Source: Arsenicicoccus sp. oral taxon 190 (GTDB lineage Bacteria; Actinomycetota; Actinomycetes; Actinomycetales; Dermatophilaceae). From it: a stretch of 64,000 nt of DNA. Of this stretch, positions 25,271 to 36,435 are shown piece after piece (position 1 is the stretch's first letter; every line of letters begins with the position of its first letter). The stretch lies in assembly GCF_001189535.1 (NCBI RefSeq), contig NZ_CP012070.1, forward strand, positions 868,001-932,000. The letters are read 5' to 3'. The position numbers were made by a program, and so were the translations under genes. The notes beneath the pieces were generated by a model. The model worked only from the letters and a program-made list of their open reading frames with translations, was not told where the DNA came from and ran no database searches.

Positions 25271-26107
25271 TCAGCGCGTCGTGCCGGCCGCCAGCGCCAG
25301 CCGCACCGCCTGGCCCCCGACGATGGCAGCGTCGAGCCGGGCGCGCAGCAGGGCCACGTCGTTGCCGGACAGCGCCCGCCACTCGGGCGGGAGCGGGGGT
25401 GGCGCGGCGTCGGAGGACGTGGGCGGCGCGGGGCTCGGGGCGAGCCGCGCGCGCAGCCGGGTGGCGGCCACGAGGGCCTCGTCGAGCCGGGCTCCCTCCG
25501 TCGCGGCCGGCGGCCCCGGCTGCTGGAGGTCGGGCATGGCCACCTCGACCCGGGCGACGGCGTCGTGGACCTGGCCGGGGACCGTGCACGGCTCCCGCCC
25601 GTCGTAGAAGCCCACGCCGGCGGCCCGGGCGTCGTCTGCGGCGCGGTGCAGGTCGGGCAGGCCGGGGGCATCGAGCCCGCTGGCCGCCACCAGGCCGGTG
25701 CGCATCAGCTCGACCTCGACGGGTCGGGCGTCGCGGCTGACGGTGGCCGCCAGCAGGCCCGGCCGGGGCACGGCGCCGCGCACCTCGGTGATGGACACCG
25801 TCGAGCCGACCGGCACCAGCGATTGCAGCGCGTCTCGGGCGGGGTCGGCTAGGCAGCCCGTTCCGGGGTCGGCGGCCTGCACGGCCACCAGCTGCACGGT
25901 CAGTCGCTGGCGCACGGAGGTGATCTCGAGGCTGTCGCCGGACACGACCCGCGTCACCTTCGCGTGCTTGAGCTGCTGCTCCATCCCCTGGTCGTGCTGC
26001 AGGTAGACCGTGACGAGGGCGACCACGGACCACACGACGAGACCCAGGGTGCCGACGACGGCCAGGCGGGCGACCCGGCCGTGGCCTCGGGCGCTCGTCT
26101 CCGGCAT
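25271..26107 (-). CDS. membrane-anchored SNase-fold protein, probably inactive
   Basis: A 278-residue protein with one N-terminal membrane segment (about 16-36), then a staphylococcal-nuclease-like OB domain (about 45-150): KVTRVVSGDSLEI, QRLTVQLVAVQAADPG and a second Gly-turn strand. The catalytic Arg of the usual VRLIGID line is Gln here (VQLVAVQ) and the Glu of PE is missing, so nuclease activity is unlikely. The last about 60 residues are Pro/Ala-rich and then helical. GGAGG precedes the ATG. It lies 13 nt after pdxK, probably in its operon. Confidence 0.6.
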   Translation of the reverse strand: MPETSARGHGRVARLAVVGTLGLVVWSVVALVTVYLQHDQGMEQQLKHAKVTRVVSGDSLEITSVRQRLTVQLVAVQAADPGTGCLADPARDALQSLVPVGSTVSITEVRGAVPRPGLLAATVSRDARPVEVELMRTGLVAASGLDAPGLPDLHRAADDARAAGVGFYDGREPCTVPGQVHDAVARVEVAMPDLQQPGPPAATEGARLDEALVAATRLRARLAPSPAPPTSSDAAPPPLPPEWRALSGNDVALLRARLDAAIVGGQAVRLALAAGTTR

Positions 26108-26120
26108 CGGTCCTCCACGC

Positions 26121-26942
26121 TCAGCCCTGGCGGACGGCCTCGAACGGTGCGCGGGACGGCATCCGCCGCTGGATCGCCCGGGTGACGAAGTCCTTGGCGG
26201 TGCGGGCGGCCTCCAGCGGCTCGGCCCCCTTGGCCAGCTCGGCCGTCACGGCCGCCGCGAGGGTGCAGCCGGCCCCGCTGACGGCCAGCTCGCCGACCTT
26301 GGGGGTCCGCAGCACCTCCAGCGTGGTGCCGTCGTAGAACACGTCGACCGCGTCGGGACCGGCGAGCCGGACGCCGCCCTTGGCCAGCACGACGGCCCCC
26401 GAGCGCTCGTGGATGATCGTGGCGGCGCGGGCCAGGTCGTCCTCGTCGTCGATCGCGTCCAGCCCGGACAGCGAGATCGTCTCGAAGTGGTTGGGCGTCA
26501 CGAAGCCCGCGAGCGGCAGCACCTGCTCCTTGAGCGCGGTGTCCGTGTCCAGCGCCGCCCCCGGCTCCTGCCCCTTGCAGATCAGGACGGGGTCGAGGAC
26601 CAGCCGCTGCGGTCGCTGCTCGCGCAGGACCCGCGCGACGGTCTCGATCGTGGCGGGCGTCCCCAGCATCCCGATCTTCACCGCGTCCATGTCGTATGCC
26701 GCGAACTCCGCCTCGAGCTGGTCGGCGATGACCTGGGGCTCGACCGGGACGAACCGGTGCCCCCAGTCGGCCTTCGGGTCGAAGGACACGATGCACGTGA
26801 GTGCCGTGATGCCGAAGGTGCCGAGCGCCTGGAAGGTCTTGAGGTCGGCCTGGGCGCCGGCGCCACCGGTGGCCTCGGAGCCGGCGATGGCCAGCGCGAC
26901 CGGCACGGCGACGGCCGGAGCGACGGAGTCAGGTGTGGTCAT
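26121..26942 (-). CDS. pdxK: pyridoxal/pyridoxamine kinase of the ThiD type
   Basis: A 273-residue ribokinase-fold enzyme. AIAGSEATGGAGAQADLKTF at the start, the lines FDPKADWGHRF, DPVLICKGQE, FVTPNHFE, AVDVFYDGTTLEVL and SGAGCTLAAAVTAELAKGAE agree better with Bacillus-type PdxK than with ThiD: the CKG and the Cys in GAGC are PdxK features. It makes pyridoxal 5'-phosphate in salvage. ThiD (HMP kinase) is the alternative; no thi genes lie nearby. Upstream of the SNase-fold gene. Confidence 0.82.
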   Translation of the reverse strand: MTTPDSVAPAVAVPVALAIAGSEATGGAGAQADLKTFQALGTFGITALTCIVSFDPKADWGHRFVPVEPQVIADQLEAEFAAYDMDAVKIGMLGTPATIETVARVLREQRPQRLVLDPVLICKGQEPGAALDTDTALKEQVLPLAGFVTPNHFETISLSGLDAIDDEDDLARAATIIHERSGAVVLAKGGVRLAGPDAVDVFYDGTTLEVLRTPKVGELAVSGAGCTLAAAVTAELAKGAEPLEAARTAKDFVTRAIQRRMPSRAPFEAVRQG

Positions 26943-26967
26943 GCAGCCAGTGTTCCACCCGGGGACG

Positions 26968-27312
26968 CTACGTGGGCGATGACGGCTGCCCGGGAGCCGA
27001 CGCGGTGCCGGTGGGGTCCGCGGTGCGGTCGGGGTCGCCGGTGCCGTCGGGGTCGGCGGCGAGGGCCACCAGCCGTGCGCGCAGCGTGCGGTCCAGGTCG
27101 TGCCAGCGCATCCCCTGGACCGCGCCCTCGAGGGCCTGCAGCGACATGGCCGAGTCGAACAAGCCGGCGGACCGCAGCTCGCGCCATACGGCCTCGGCCC
27201 CGCGGGCGCGCAAGGTCTCGGCGTCCGGCACCCCGACCTGCCGCAGGGCGGCGGCGAGCTTGGGCCCGATGTTGGGCAGCGACTCCACCCTGGTGGTCCC
27301 TCGACCTGGCAT
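26968..27312 (-). CDS. small helix-hairpin-helix (TfoX C-terminal type) protein
   Basis: A 114-residue protein, ATG 27312 with a G-rich ribosome-binding site. Residues about 8-80 (LPNIGPKLAAALRQVGV, then GLFDSAMSLQALEGAVQGMRW) are the TfoX_C helix-hairpin-helix domain; TfoX_N is absent. The tail is Pro/Asp/Gly-rich and disordered. Its upstream region carries two related 12-mers (ACTCTGAGTAAT and ACACTGAGTGAT, minus strand, about 57 bp apart), possible regulator sites. It marks the last native-looking gene before the copper island. Confidence 0.75.
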   Translation of the reverse strand: MPGRGTTRVESLPNIGPKLAAALRQVGVPDAETLRARGAEAVWRELRSAGLFDSAMSLQALEGAVQGMRWHDLDRTLRARLVALAADPDGTGDPDRTADPTGTASAPGQPSSPT

Positions 27313-27449
27313 CACACCCACCCCCTCATTACTCAGAGTGATCAACCACGTAATGGTGAGCTGCAGGTTTGTGAATTCTCGGGCGCACAGTATCACTCAG
27401 TGTAGTCATTCAGTCACGGCGGGCACATACCGGGCCTTCCACGCGTCGG

Positions 27450-27530
27450 TCAGTTCTTCGGGGTGGCGGTCTTGAACCCGGCAGAGCCGTCCAGCGCGAG
27501 AACCTCGATCCCACCCCGCCAGGTGCATGG
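27450..27530 (-). mobile_element. ISL3-family transposase relic, left edge of copper island
   Basis: On the minus strand this reads GIEVLALDGSAGFKTATPKN then stop. ISL3-type transposases have VEVVALDGFTGFKTATTEEL at this place in the catalytic core. Only this piece is left, with no inverted repeats. The DNA is about 80% identical over some 50 bp to 35840-35890, at the other side of the island and in the same orientation. Confidence 0.6.
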
Positions 27531-27623
27531 TCGAGGACTCCCGGCCCCCACTTGTTCACAGAGGTCGGGGATGCGCTCGACCCTCTGGTGACGTGGTTGG
27601 GCGTCTCAGGCAGCGACCCACAG

Positions 27624-29981
<2,358 letters not shown>

Positions 29982-30031
29982 GGCGGCCTTCCGGTGTCGG
30001 CGGTGGCGGGGTGCTCAAGGGCCGGACACGG

Positions 30032-30643
30032 TCAGAGCATTCCCTGCATGGTGGCGATCTCGGCGTTCTGCGCCTTGATGATCGCGTCGGCGAGCTGTTT
30101 CACCTGAGGGTCGTTGGTCGTGGTGAGGACCTGCTGCGCCATGGTGACGGCCCCTCGGTGGTGCTGGACCATCATGGACAGCCACATCCGGTCGAACTCG
30201 GCCCCTTGGGCGGTTTCGAGCTTGGCCATGTCCGCGTCGCTCATCATGCCGGTGCCGTGGTCCATGTGTCCGCCTGCGCTGGTGGCTGCGCCCCAGCTGG
30301 ACAGCCAACCGCGCATGGTCTGGATCTCGGGATCCTGGGCCTTCTTGATGTCGGTGGCCAGCTTGCGGACCTCCGGAGAGGACGTCGGGTTCTTGAGGGC
30401 GAGGTCGCCCATCTCGATGGCCTGCTGGTGGTGCGGGATCATCATCTGCGCGAACATGACGTCGCCGCTGCGGGAGGCAGAGCTGCCCCCGACCGTAGGC
30501 GAGCTGCTGCTGACCATCGGACCGGCGCTGTGGTCCATGCCGCTCATACCGGAGTCGTTCGCAGTGCTCGAGCAGGCGGCGAGACTGGCGGCGATCAGTG
30601 CGGCGACCGCCACGGGGATGGTGCGTCGGACGGGCTGGCGCAT
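30032..30643 (-). CDS. DUF305 lipoprotein
   Basis: A 203-residue exported protein. Signal peptide with lipobox LAAC (Cys about 24), then Met/His-rich DUF305 domain in two halves: FAQMMIPHHQQAIEMGDLAL and LSMMVQHHRGAVTMAQQVL. HH plus Met suggests binding of Cu(I)/Cu(II) outside the membrane. ATG 30643 has AGGAG 6 nt upstream. First gene of the unit with the ATPase; an 18-bp direct-repeat box lies 95 nt upstream. Confidence 0.9.
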   Translation of the reverse strand: MRQPVRRTIPVAVAALIAASLAACSSTANDSGMSGMDHSAGPMVSSSSPTVGGSSASRSGDVMFAQMMIPHHQQAIEMGDLALKNPTSSPEVRKLATDIKKAQDPEIQTMRGWLSSWGAATSAGGHMDHGTGMMSDADMAKLETAQGAEFDRMWLSMMVQHHRGAVTMAQQVLTTTNDPQVKQLADAIIKAQNAEIATMQGML

Positions 30644-30737
30644 AGGTAGCTCCTGGGATGTGGAGGCGTAGGAGGTGTCGGGGGACACCTCCTACGCAGC
30701 CTTCGGTCCCCGGGTTGTCGCGAGACTGTCCTTGTGT

Positions 30738-30755
30738 TGAGGTTTGGTCAAGGTG
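30738..30755. promoter_or_regulatory. CopR-like box, copy 1 (before DUF305-ATPase)
   Basis: TGAGGTTtggTCAAGGTG on the plus strand: two half-sites of TGARRTT type 10 bp apart, 95 nt before ATG 30643. Weakest of three copies. Confidence 0.5.
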
Positions 30756-30788
30756 GGCCGGGGACGCTTCGTCCGGGGCCGGGTCTCG

Positions 30789-31439
30789 TCAGTGATTCAT
30801 ACCGGGCATGGTTGCACCGCCGGGCATGACGTGAGCGGGGCTCCAGCCGAGCACGGTGGGGTCGAGCATGCCGAAGATCATGGCGACGTGGGCCACGACG
30901 AGGAAGGCCCCGACGAAGACGGTGTGGAGCTTGCGGCCGTGCTGAGCGTCGCGTCCGATGACCCCGAGCTCCACCAGCGTGATGCCGATTAGGGGGATGG
31001 CCGCCAGCAGGTAGGACAGGACGGCGAGCACGTCGGCGGGGCCGCGCCAGCCGCCGCCGGTCGTCAGAGGGATGACCGCGTTGCGTAGCAGGTGGACGGC
31101 GATGCCGACCATGAGGGGGCCGGCGACGAGACCGGCGAACCGGCTGAGCTTGGGCACCCAGGCGGGCGGGTTGGCGCTGAAGAGCAGGACGAGCTCGGTG
31201 ATGGCAAGGGTCTCGGCGAGGATGACGGGGGCCGCCATGAACATCAGCAGGTTCCACGGCTGGTTGACCGAGAGCAGACCCATGTAGTGGGTCATGGGCA
31301 TGCTGCCCATCCCGGCTCCGACCGTGCGGTCGGGGAGCAGGTAGCCGAGGACGGCTGCCGCCACAGCGATGCCGGCGAAGGCCGGGACCAGGGACGACTG
31401 GTTGCGGGTGGTGGGTTGTTGGCTGGTGATGGCGCTCAT
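30789..31439 (-). CDS. copper-island membrane protein (DUF6803-like)
   Basis: A 216-residue protein with about six hydrophobic segments, often found beside DUF305 and copper oxidase genes. Met-rich parts lie before the first outer loop (GAGMGSMPMTHYM) and at the C-terminus (GGATMPGMNH), both likely to face outward and to bind copper. ATG 31439 with AGGAG upstream. Own transcription unit with a CopR-like box 97 nt before the start. Function is not known; a role in copper handling is inferred from context. Confidence 0.7.
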   Translation of the reverse strand: MSAITSQQPTTRNQSSLVPAFAGIAVAAAVLGYLLPDRTVGAGMGSMPMTHYMGLLSVNQPWNLLMFMAAPVILAETLAITELVLLFSANPPAWVPKLSRFAGLVAGPLMVGIAVHLLRNAVIPLTTGGGWRGPADVLAVLSYLLAAIPLIGITLVELGVIGRDAQHGRKLHTVFVGAFLVVAHVAMIFGMLDPTVLGWSPAHVMPGGATMPGMNH

Positions 31440-31535
31440 CGGTGACTCCTGGTCCGGTACGGGCCCCACGGTCTGTGGAGGCCTGCGCGGTACCGAAACT
31501 GCTGCGTCGCCGTGACGGTATGACCCCGATGGGGT

Positions 31536-31553
31536 TGAGATTCGATGAAGGTT
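31536..31553. promoter_or_regulatory. CopR-like box, copy 2
   Basis: TGAGATTcgaTGAAGGTT: best copy of the direct repeat, 97 nt before ATG 31439. Confidence 0.55.
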
Positions 31554-31650
31554 GCCGGTGCCGATCAGCGGAGCGGTCGACGTGGTTCAACCAGCCATGA
31601 TGGCCCTCATGAGTCGGGTACCGGTGTGTCGATCTCGGCAATACTCCCGG

Positions 31651-31857
31651 TCAGGCAAGGGCCTCGCTGGTGGTCGTCCCGTTGTCGGTGGTGCGCAGGA
31701 CCTGGTCGTGCAGGGCGATGATCACCTCGACCTTGCCGGTGTCGGTTCGGCCGGCCCAGAGGGCTTCGGCGGGTCCCACGACGCGTGTGCCGAGGAGCAT
31801 GCTCCCTGCGAGGGCCGTCGCGGCGAGTAGCAGCCGCTTGTGTCGTGGCGTTCTCAT
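31651..31857 (-). CDS. small exported protein of the copper operon
   Basis: A 68-residue protein. N-terminus RTPRHKRLLLAATALAGSMLLG is a signal peptide or single anchor; the mature part (about 40 residues) has no Cys, His-pair or Met cluster. ATG overlaps the multicopper oxidase stop (ATGA at 31854), so it is translationally coupled. No family recognised. Its end is about 100 nt before the next promoter box. Confidence 0.6.
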   Translation of the reverse strand: MRTPRHKRLLLAATALAGSMLLGTRVVGPAEALWAGRTDTGKVEVIIALHDQVLRTTDNGTTTSEALA

Positions 31858-33368
31858 GCGACGTAGCTGAGGGCGATCATCATGCCGGCCTCCGCGTGGT
31901 AGATGTTGTGGCAGTGGATCATCCAGTCGCCGTCGTTGTCGGCGTCGAGGTCGATCGACAGGGACTCCATCGGGGCCATGAGGACGGTGTCCTTGCGCAG
32001 ACCCGAGGGCAGCGCAAACGTGTGCCCGTGCAGGTGGAGGGGGTGGCTCATCATCGTCATGTTCGTCGCGGTGATCCGCAGCCGTTGCCCGGCCTTGACG
32101 GTCAGCGGCTCGTTGCTCCCGAAGGGGGCGCCGTTGATGCCCCACCGGTAGGGCTTCATCGAGCCCTGGAGATCGAGCCGTGCGGTGGCGTCCGGATTCC
32201 TGTCGGGCAGGCGGGCGGAGTCGGCGGGCTGCAACTGGGAGCCGATGAGGACCTGCCCGGACAGCTCGGCAGGTTTGACCCCGGCGGTGGGTGCGGCACC
32301 AGATCCGGTGCGGACCAGTGCCATGGCCTGTCCTCCGCTGGTCTTGCCGAAAGGTCGGGCGACGAGCGGGAAGACGCCGTCGGCGAGGGTGACGACGGCG
32401 TCGTAACGTTCGCCCATACCGATGTAGAAGGCGCCCACCTCGGTGGGTTGCACGGCGTGACCGTCGGTGTGGGTGATGGTCATCCGGTGTCCACCGAGGG
32501 CGAGGGTGAAGATGGTGTCGGAGGCGGCGTTGATGACCCGCAGGCGCACCTTCTGGCCGGGTTTGGCCGTCAGGACGTCGGGGTCGGTCGGGGGTTTGCC
32601 GTTGATGAGGAAGAAGGGGTAGGTGACGTCGCCGGCGTCGCCCCATGGGGGTCCGCCCGTCGGCATCCCGCCCATGCCCCCCATCGAGCCGTGGTCCATG
32701 CCGCCCATCCCACCCATGCCGCCGGAGTTGGCAGGGCCGCCGTCGGCGATGAGCTTCGTGAGCACGTCGTCGGGGGTGGTGCCGGTGCCATCGAGCCAGT
32801 CGTCGAGGACGACGACCCACTCGGCGTCGTAGCCGCCCGGCTCATTCGGGTCCTCGATGATCATCGGGGCGTACAGGCCGCGGTCGAGCTGGACGCCGAC
32901 GTGGGGGTGGAAGAAGTAGGTGCCGGGGTCGGGGGCGGTGAACTCATAGACGAACTTCGTGCCAGGCTTGACCGGGTCCTGCGTCAAGCCGGGGACGCCG
33001 TCAGCTGCGTTGCGCAGCCGGATGCCGTGCCAGTGGATCGTGGTGTCCGCGGGCAGCTGGTTGTCCAGGGTGAGGCGCAGGAAGTCACCGGCCGTGGCGC
33101 GGACCACGGGCCCGGGCACGGCGTCGCCGTAGGCCCACGTGCTCACGGTGCGTCCGCCCAGGTCGAGGGTGGCCGGCTTGGCAGTCAACGTCGCGGTGAC
33201 GGTCTTCTGACCCGGCGACGGCGAGACCGGGACGGGGGCGCCGACAGTGCGGGGCGGCATACGGGCGCCTGTTGCACCGGAGGCGCTGCACGCTGTGAGG
33301 GCGGCTAGCGAGGCCACACCTAGACCCCCGAGCAGCAGGGTCCGGCGAGGCAGGTCAGAGTCGGTCAC
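31854..33368 (-). CDS. multicopper oxidase, CueO-like
   Basis: A 504-residue exported laccase-type oxidase. Twin-arginine motif RRTLLLGG at residues 8-15 and lipobox-like LTAC. Copper ligands: HWHG, HPH, HPLHLHGH and HCHNIYHAEAGM in the right order. Residues about 208-235 are a Met/Gly loop (GGMGGMGGMDHGSMGGMGG) as in Cu(I)-oxidising CueO. Three cupredoxin domains. GTG start; 27 nt after the SHOCT gene. It should oxidise Cu(I) outside the membrane. Confidence 0.93.
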   Translation of the reverse strand: MTDSDLPRRTLLLGGLGVASLAALTACSASGATGARMPPRTVGAPVPVSPSPGQKTVTATLTAKPATLDLGGRTVSTWAYGDAVPGPVVRATAGDFLRLTLDNQLPADTTIHWHGIRLRNAADGVPGLTQDPVKPGTKFVYEFTAPDPGTYFFHPHVGVQLDRGLYAPMIIEDPNEPGGYDAEWVVVLDDWLDGTGTTPDDVLTKLIADGGPANSGGMGGMGGMDHGSMGGMGGMPTGGPPWGDAGDVTYPFFLINGKPPTDPDVLTAKPGQKVRLRVINAASDTIFTLALGGHRMTITHTDGHAVQPTEVGAFYIGMGERYDAVVTLADGVFPLVARPFGKTSGGQAMALVRTGSGAAPTAGVKPAELSGQVLIGSQLQPADSARLPDRNPDATARLDLQGSMKPYRWGINGAPFGSNEPLTVKAGQRLRITATNMTMMSHPLHLHGHTFALPSGLRKDTVLMAPMESLSIDLDADNDGDWMIHCHNIYHAEAGMMIALSYVA

Positions 33369-33395
33369 GAAAGGGCTCTCCGTAGGTCGTTCGGG

Positions 33396-33635
33396 TCATC
33401 GGGTGTCGGCGATGAGGCGGCGGCGCTGCTCGAACTCCTCGGGGGAGAGCTCACCGCGGGCCAGGCCCTCCTTGAGCAGTGTCAGCGGGCCCAGCCTGGT
33501 CTCGATGGGCGAAGTGCCGCGGTTCGGGAGCAGGGAGCGGATCAGCAGGACCACCACCAGCCAGAACGCCAGCGTCGCGCCGCCCATGAGCAGCCACATC
33601 GCCCAGCCCATGCCATAGCCGTTTCCCCACATCAT
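33396..33635 (-). CDS. SHOCT-domain membrane protein
   Basis: A 79-residue protein: MMWGNGYGMGW (Met-rich outer tip), one membrane helix (about 11-33), then a SHOCT domain (LTLLKEGLARGELSPEEFEQRR). GGGAG 6 nt before the ATG. First gene of the unit SHOCT-oxidase-small protein. Such proteins commonly accompany heavy-metal genes. A CopR-like box is 99 nt upstream. Confidence 0.85.
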   Translation of the reverse strand: MMWGNGYGMGWAMWLLMGGATLAFWLVVVLLIRSLLPNRGTSPIETRLGPLTLLKEGLARGELSPEEFEQRRRLIADTR

Positions 33636-33733
33636 GGTGAGCTCCCTCTCTCGCAGGCCACTGGCGCCGAGCCATGGCGGCCCGGCACGTCCCACGCTCA
33701 TGGCTGCGCCTGCGGATGCCGTCATGGTCAGGT

Positions 33734-33751
33734 TGAGGTTTGACGAAGATC
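33734..33751. promoter_or_regulatory. CopR-like box, copy 3 (divergent promoter)
   Basis: TGAGGTTtgaCGAAGATC: 99 nt before the SHOCT gene start and 59 bp before the response-regulator start, so it may serve both. Confidence 0.5.
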
Positions 33752-33809
33752 GAGCCCTGGGGGCCGGGAAGGTGGCGCCTCCGACCGTCCCGGCAGGGAG
33801 ACTGACCCG

Positions 33810-34532
33810 GTGAGCAGAGCTGAGGCACCGGGACCGTTGGGCCGGGTGCTCGTCGTCGAGGACGAGCGCACCCTGGCCGGCATGGTTGCGGCGTACCTGT
33901 CGCGGGTCGGGTTCGAGACCGAGGTGGTCCACACGGGCACGGACGCGGTCGCCGCTGTGCGAGAAGCCCATCCCGACGTCGTCGTCCTCGACCTGGGCCT
34001 TCCGGGGATGGACGGCATCGAGGTATGCCGGCAGGTCCGCACCTTCTCCGACTGCTACGTCATCATCACCACCGCCCGCAAGGATGAGGTCGACACCCTC
34101 ATCGGGCTGTCGGTGGGCGCCGACGACTACCTGACCAAACCGTTCAGCGTCCGCGAGCTCACCGCCCGAGTCCAGGCGGTGCTCCGCCGGCCGCGCACCG
34201 GCGACCGAGCCCACGCCAACCAAGAGACGGCCAGCTGGACGTTCGGGAACCTGCGGGTGGACCCGGTCGGCCACGAGGTCCACCTCGGCGGCGAGCCGGC
34301 CGCATTGACACCGACCGAGCGGGACCTGCTGATCACCCTCGCGGCCCGGCCCGCCATGGCCTTCAGCCGCCGCCAGCTCATCGACGAGGTGTGGGGCAGC
34401 GGCTGGGTCGGCGACGAGCACCTCGTCGACGTCCACGTCGCGCACCTGCGCCGCAAGCTCGGCGACGACCCCGAAACCGCCCGATACGTGACCACCGTGC
34501 GGGGCGTCGGCTACCGGATGGGCAGGGGATGA
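33810..34532 (+). CDS. OmpR-family response regulator (CopR-like)
   Basis: A 240-residue regulator. Receiver domain with acidic pair ED (about 17-18), phospho-acceptor in VVLDLGLPGMDG (about 62) and Lys in YLTKPFS; winged-helix DNA-binding domain from about 140 ending VTTVRGVGYRM. GTG start with GGGAG upstream. Overlaps the kinase gene by ATGA. Divergent from the copper oxidase unit; three direct-repeat boxes in the island are its likely targets. Confidence 0.92.
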   Translation: MSRAEAPGPLGRVLVVEDERTLAGMVAAYLSRVGFETEVVHTGTDAVAAVREAHPDVVVLDLGLPGMDGIEVCRQVRTFSDCYVIITTARKDEVDTLIGLSVGADDYLTKPFSVRELTARVQAVLRRPRTGDRAHANQETASWTFGNLRVDPVGHEVHLGGEPAALTPTERDLLITLAARPAMAFSRRQLIDEVWGSGWVGDEHLVDVHVAHLRRKLGDDPETARYVTTVRGVGYRMGRG

Positions 34533-35659
34533 ACACGCAGACTGCTGGGCCCGGGCGAGCGCGTGGGCTGGCGACGAGGTTGCTGGCCGGTCAGAGCATC
34601 GTCCTGCTCGCAGGCGCCCTCACGGCTGCCTTGGTGGCGACCCTGCTGGGGCCCTCGATCTTCCACCAGCACCTGCTCGAAGCCGGGCACAGCGAGAACT
34701 CCCCCGAGATGGTCCACATCGAGATGGCCTACCGGGACGCCTCGCTGATCTCCCTCGGGCTGGGCCTGCTCATCGCCCTGCTTGCGGCCCTCGGGGTCAC
34801 CTGGTTCCTCTCCAGGCGCCTGCGCAGGCCGCTGACCGAGCTCACCCTGGCCGCCCGCGAGCTCTCCCGCGGCCACTACTCCGCGCGGGTCCCGGAGGTC
34901 GGGACCGGGACCGAGCTCGAGACCCTCGCCGGCGCCTTCAACGTCATGGCCGCCCGTCTCGAAGGGATCGAGGACACCCGCCGGCGCATGCTCGCCGACC
35001 TCGCCCATGAGCTGCGCACCCCCATCACCACCCTGATCGCTTACCACGACGGTCTGCACGACGGAGTCGTCCAACTCGGCCCCGACTCCCAGACCGCCCT
35101 CTCCCAACAGACCGACCGGCTCGCGCGCCTCGCCGAGGACATCGACGAGGTCTCCACCGCCGAAGAAGGGCGCCTCAGCGTGTTGCCCGAAGCGGTCGCG
35201 GTCTCAGACCTGTTGTGGAACGCCGGTGAATCCGTCAGGGACCGCTATCGCGACGCCGGCGTCAACCTCGCCGTCGACACCAGCGGCGCGACGGGGCTCA
35301 CGGTGAAGGTTGATCGGCAACGTCTGGGGCAGGTGCTGAGCAACCTCCTGACCAACGCCCTGCGCCACACGCCCGCGGGCGGCTTCGTCACCGTCTCCGC
35401 CCGCCGTGTCGACGACGAGATCGACATCACCGTCACGGACACCGGGGAAGGTATCGACCCGGGGCACCTGCCCCACGTCTTCGAACGGTTCTATCGCGGC
35501 GACGCCGCCCGAAGCCGCGACAACTCCGGATCCGGCATCGGACTGACCATCAGCAAAGCCATCATCGACGCCCACCACGGAACCATCAAGGCGGGCAGCC
35601 CCGGCCCCGGGCAAGGTTCGACATTCGTGATCAGCCTCCCGACGGCAGGGACAACCTGA
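34529..35659 (+). CDS. sensor histidine kinase (CopS-like)
   Basis: A 376-residue membrane kinase. Two membrane segments (about 16-40 and 74-96) enclose a short outer loop with His (FHQHLLEAGH and MVHIEM), which could bind copper. HAMP follows, then phospho-His in LAHELRTPITTLIAYHD, N-box NLLTNALRHTP, G-boxes DTGEGID and GSGIGLTISKAI. Coupled to the response regulator. Confidence 0.92.
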   Translation: MNTQTAGPGRARGLATRLLAGQSIVLLAGALTAALVATLLGPSIFHQHLLEAGHSENSPEMVHIEMAYRDASLISLGLGLLIALLAALGVTWFLSRRLRRPLTELTLAARELSRGHYSARVPEVGTGTELETLAGAFNVMAARLEGIEDTRRRMLADLAHELRTPITTLIAYHDGLHDGVVQLGPDSQTALSQQTDRLARLAEDIDEVSTAEEGRLSVLPEAVAVSDLLWNAGESVRDRYRDAGVNLAVDTSGATGLTVKVDRQRLGQVLSNLLTNALRHTPAGGFVTVSARRVDDEIDITVTDTGEGIDPGHLPHVFERFYRGDAARSRDNSGSGIGLTISKAIIDAHHGTIKAGSPGPGQGSTFVISLPTAGTT

Positions 35660-36435
35660 CGGTGCAACCGACTTCACGTGGCCGACTCGTCACCCGGTCC
35701 GGTCGAGATGTGGCGAGCGATCCTCTGACGGACGGTCGTCGACCAGGCGAACGATAACTGGGTCACCCTTGCGTCCGCGATGACCGTGGAGCTGCTGCTG
35801 GGTCCATCACGGTGGCCGCGTCGAGCATCCTCTCGGTGTGGTGGCGGTCCTGAACCCGGTGAAGCCGGCCAGCGCAACAACCTCGATCCCGTCGCGCCAG
35901 CCTGGCCCCGGTCCGCGAGCCACGCCGGGTGGCTCGATGCTCGACTTCCGTCGTCGCCATTACTGCGAGTGTCCGCACATTTACGCTCCGAAACAATGAG
36001 GGCCAACTGGCGCCGACGAATACCCTCACCGGCCTGGAGGCGAACGCCATTGTCGGCAAAAGCTGCAGTGCGTATTTGTTCCTTTACGGAGCGCTGTCAG
36101 TAAGGCCGAAATCGCCACCACTGGACCTGACAAATCGGGACATGATGGCGTAAATGCGCTGCTCAGAGCGCTGTCCAGCGTCAGCCGCACCCGGCGACCG
36201 TGGGTTCTACGCAGCGTATTGAACGGTAGACTCCACGTGGTTCTTGGTCCCTTCTTCGGCCGCACTTGACGGCATTCTTTCGGGAGCTGCGAGGAATTCC
36301 GCCTTGAATGAATGTCAACGGGGGACCGCACCAGGGAAATCGCACCGACGCGAGGTCCGACACCCGAGACCACGACTCGGCTGGGCGGGACATCACACAG
36401 CAGGGGTTCACGGCCCCAGGCGAAAGGACTGCACC
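35660..36435. other. gene-free stretch at the right edge of the island
   Basis: 776 bp without a convincing gene. It holds the ISL3 relic at 35800-35899, then a stretch of clearly lower GC (about 35950-36320) with no family likeness in any frame. The low-GC part looks like foreign or decayed DNA. The last about 110 bp lead into the ribosome-binding site of the gene at 36436. Confidence 0.6.
35800..35899 (-). mobile_element. ISL3-family transposase relic, right edge of copper island
   Basis: Minus-strand frames give WRDGIEVVALAGFTGFRTATT and, after a frameshift, TERMLDAATVMDP, which together follow the ISL3 transposase core line IEVVALDGFTGFKTATTEEL..AVTVMDP. The catalytic Asp of ALDG is Ala here. 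Same orientation as the relic at 27450. Confidence 0.65.

Noticed and set aside
26121..26942. thiD (HMP kinase) as the name for the pdxK gene
   Set aside because: CKG, the WGH line and GAGC agree with Bacillus-type PdxK, and no thiamine genes are nearby. It remains the second choice.
36000..36435. Small genes in the low-GC stretch right of the island
   Set aside because: The frames there show no codon bias, no ribosome-binding sites and no family likeness.
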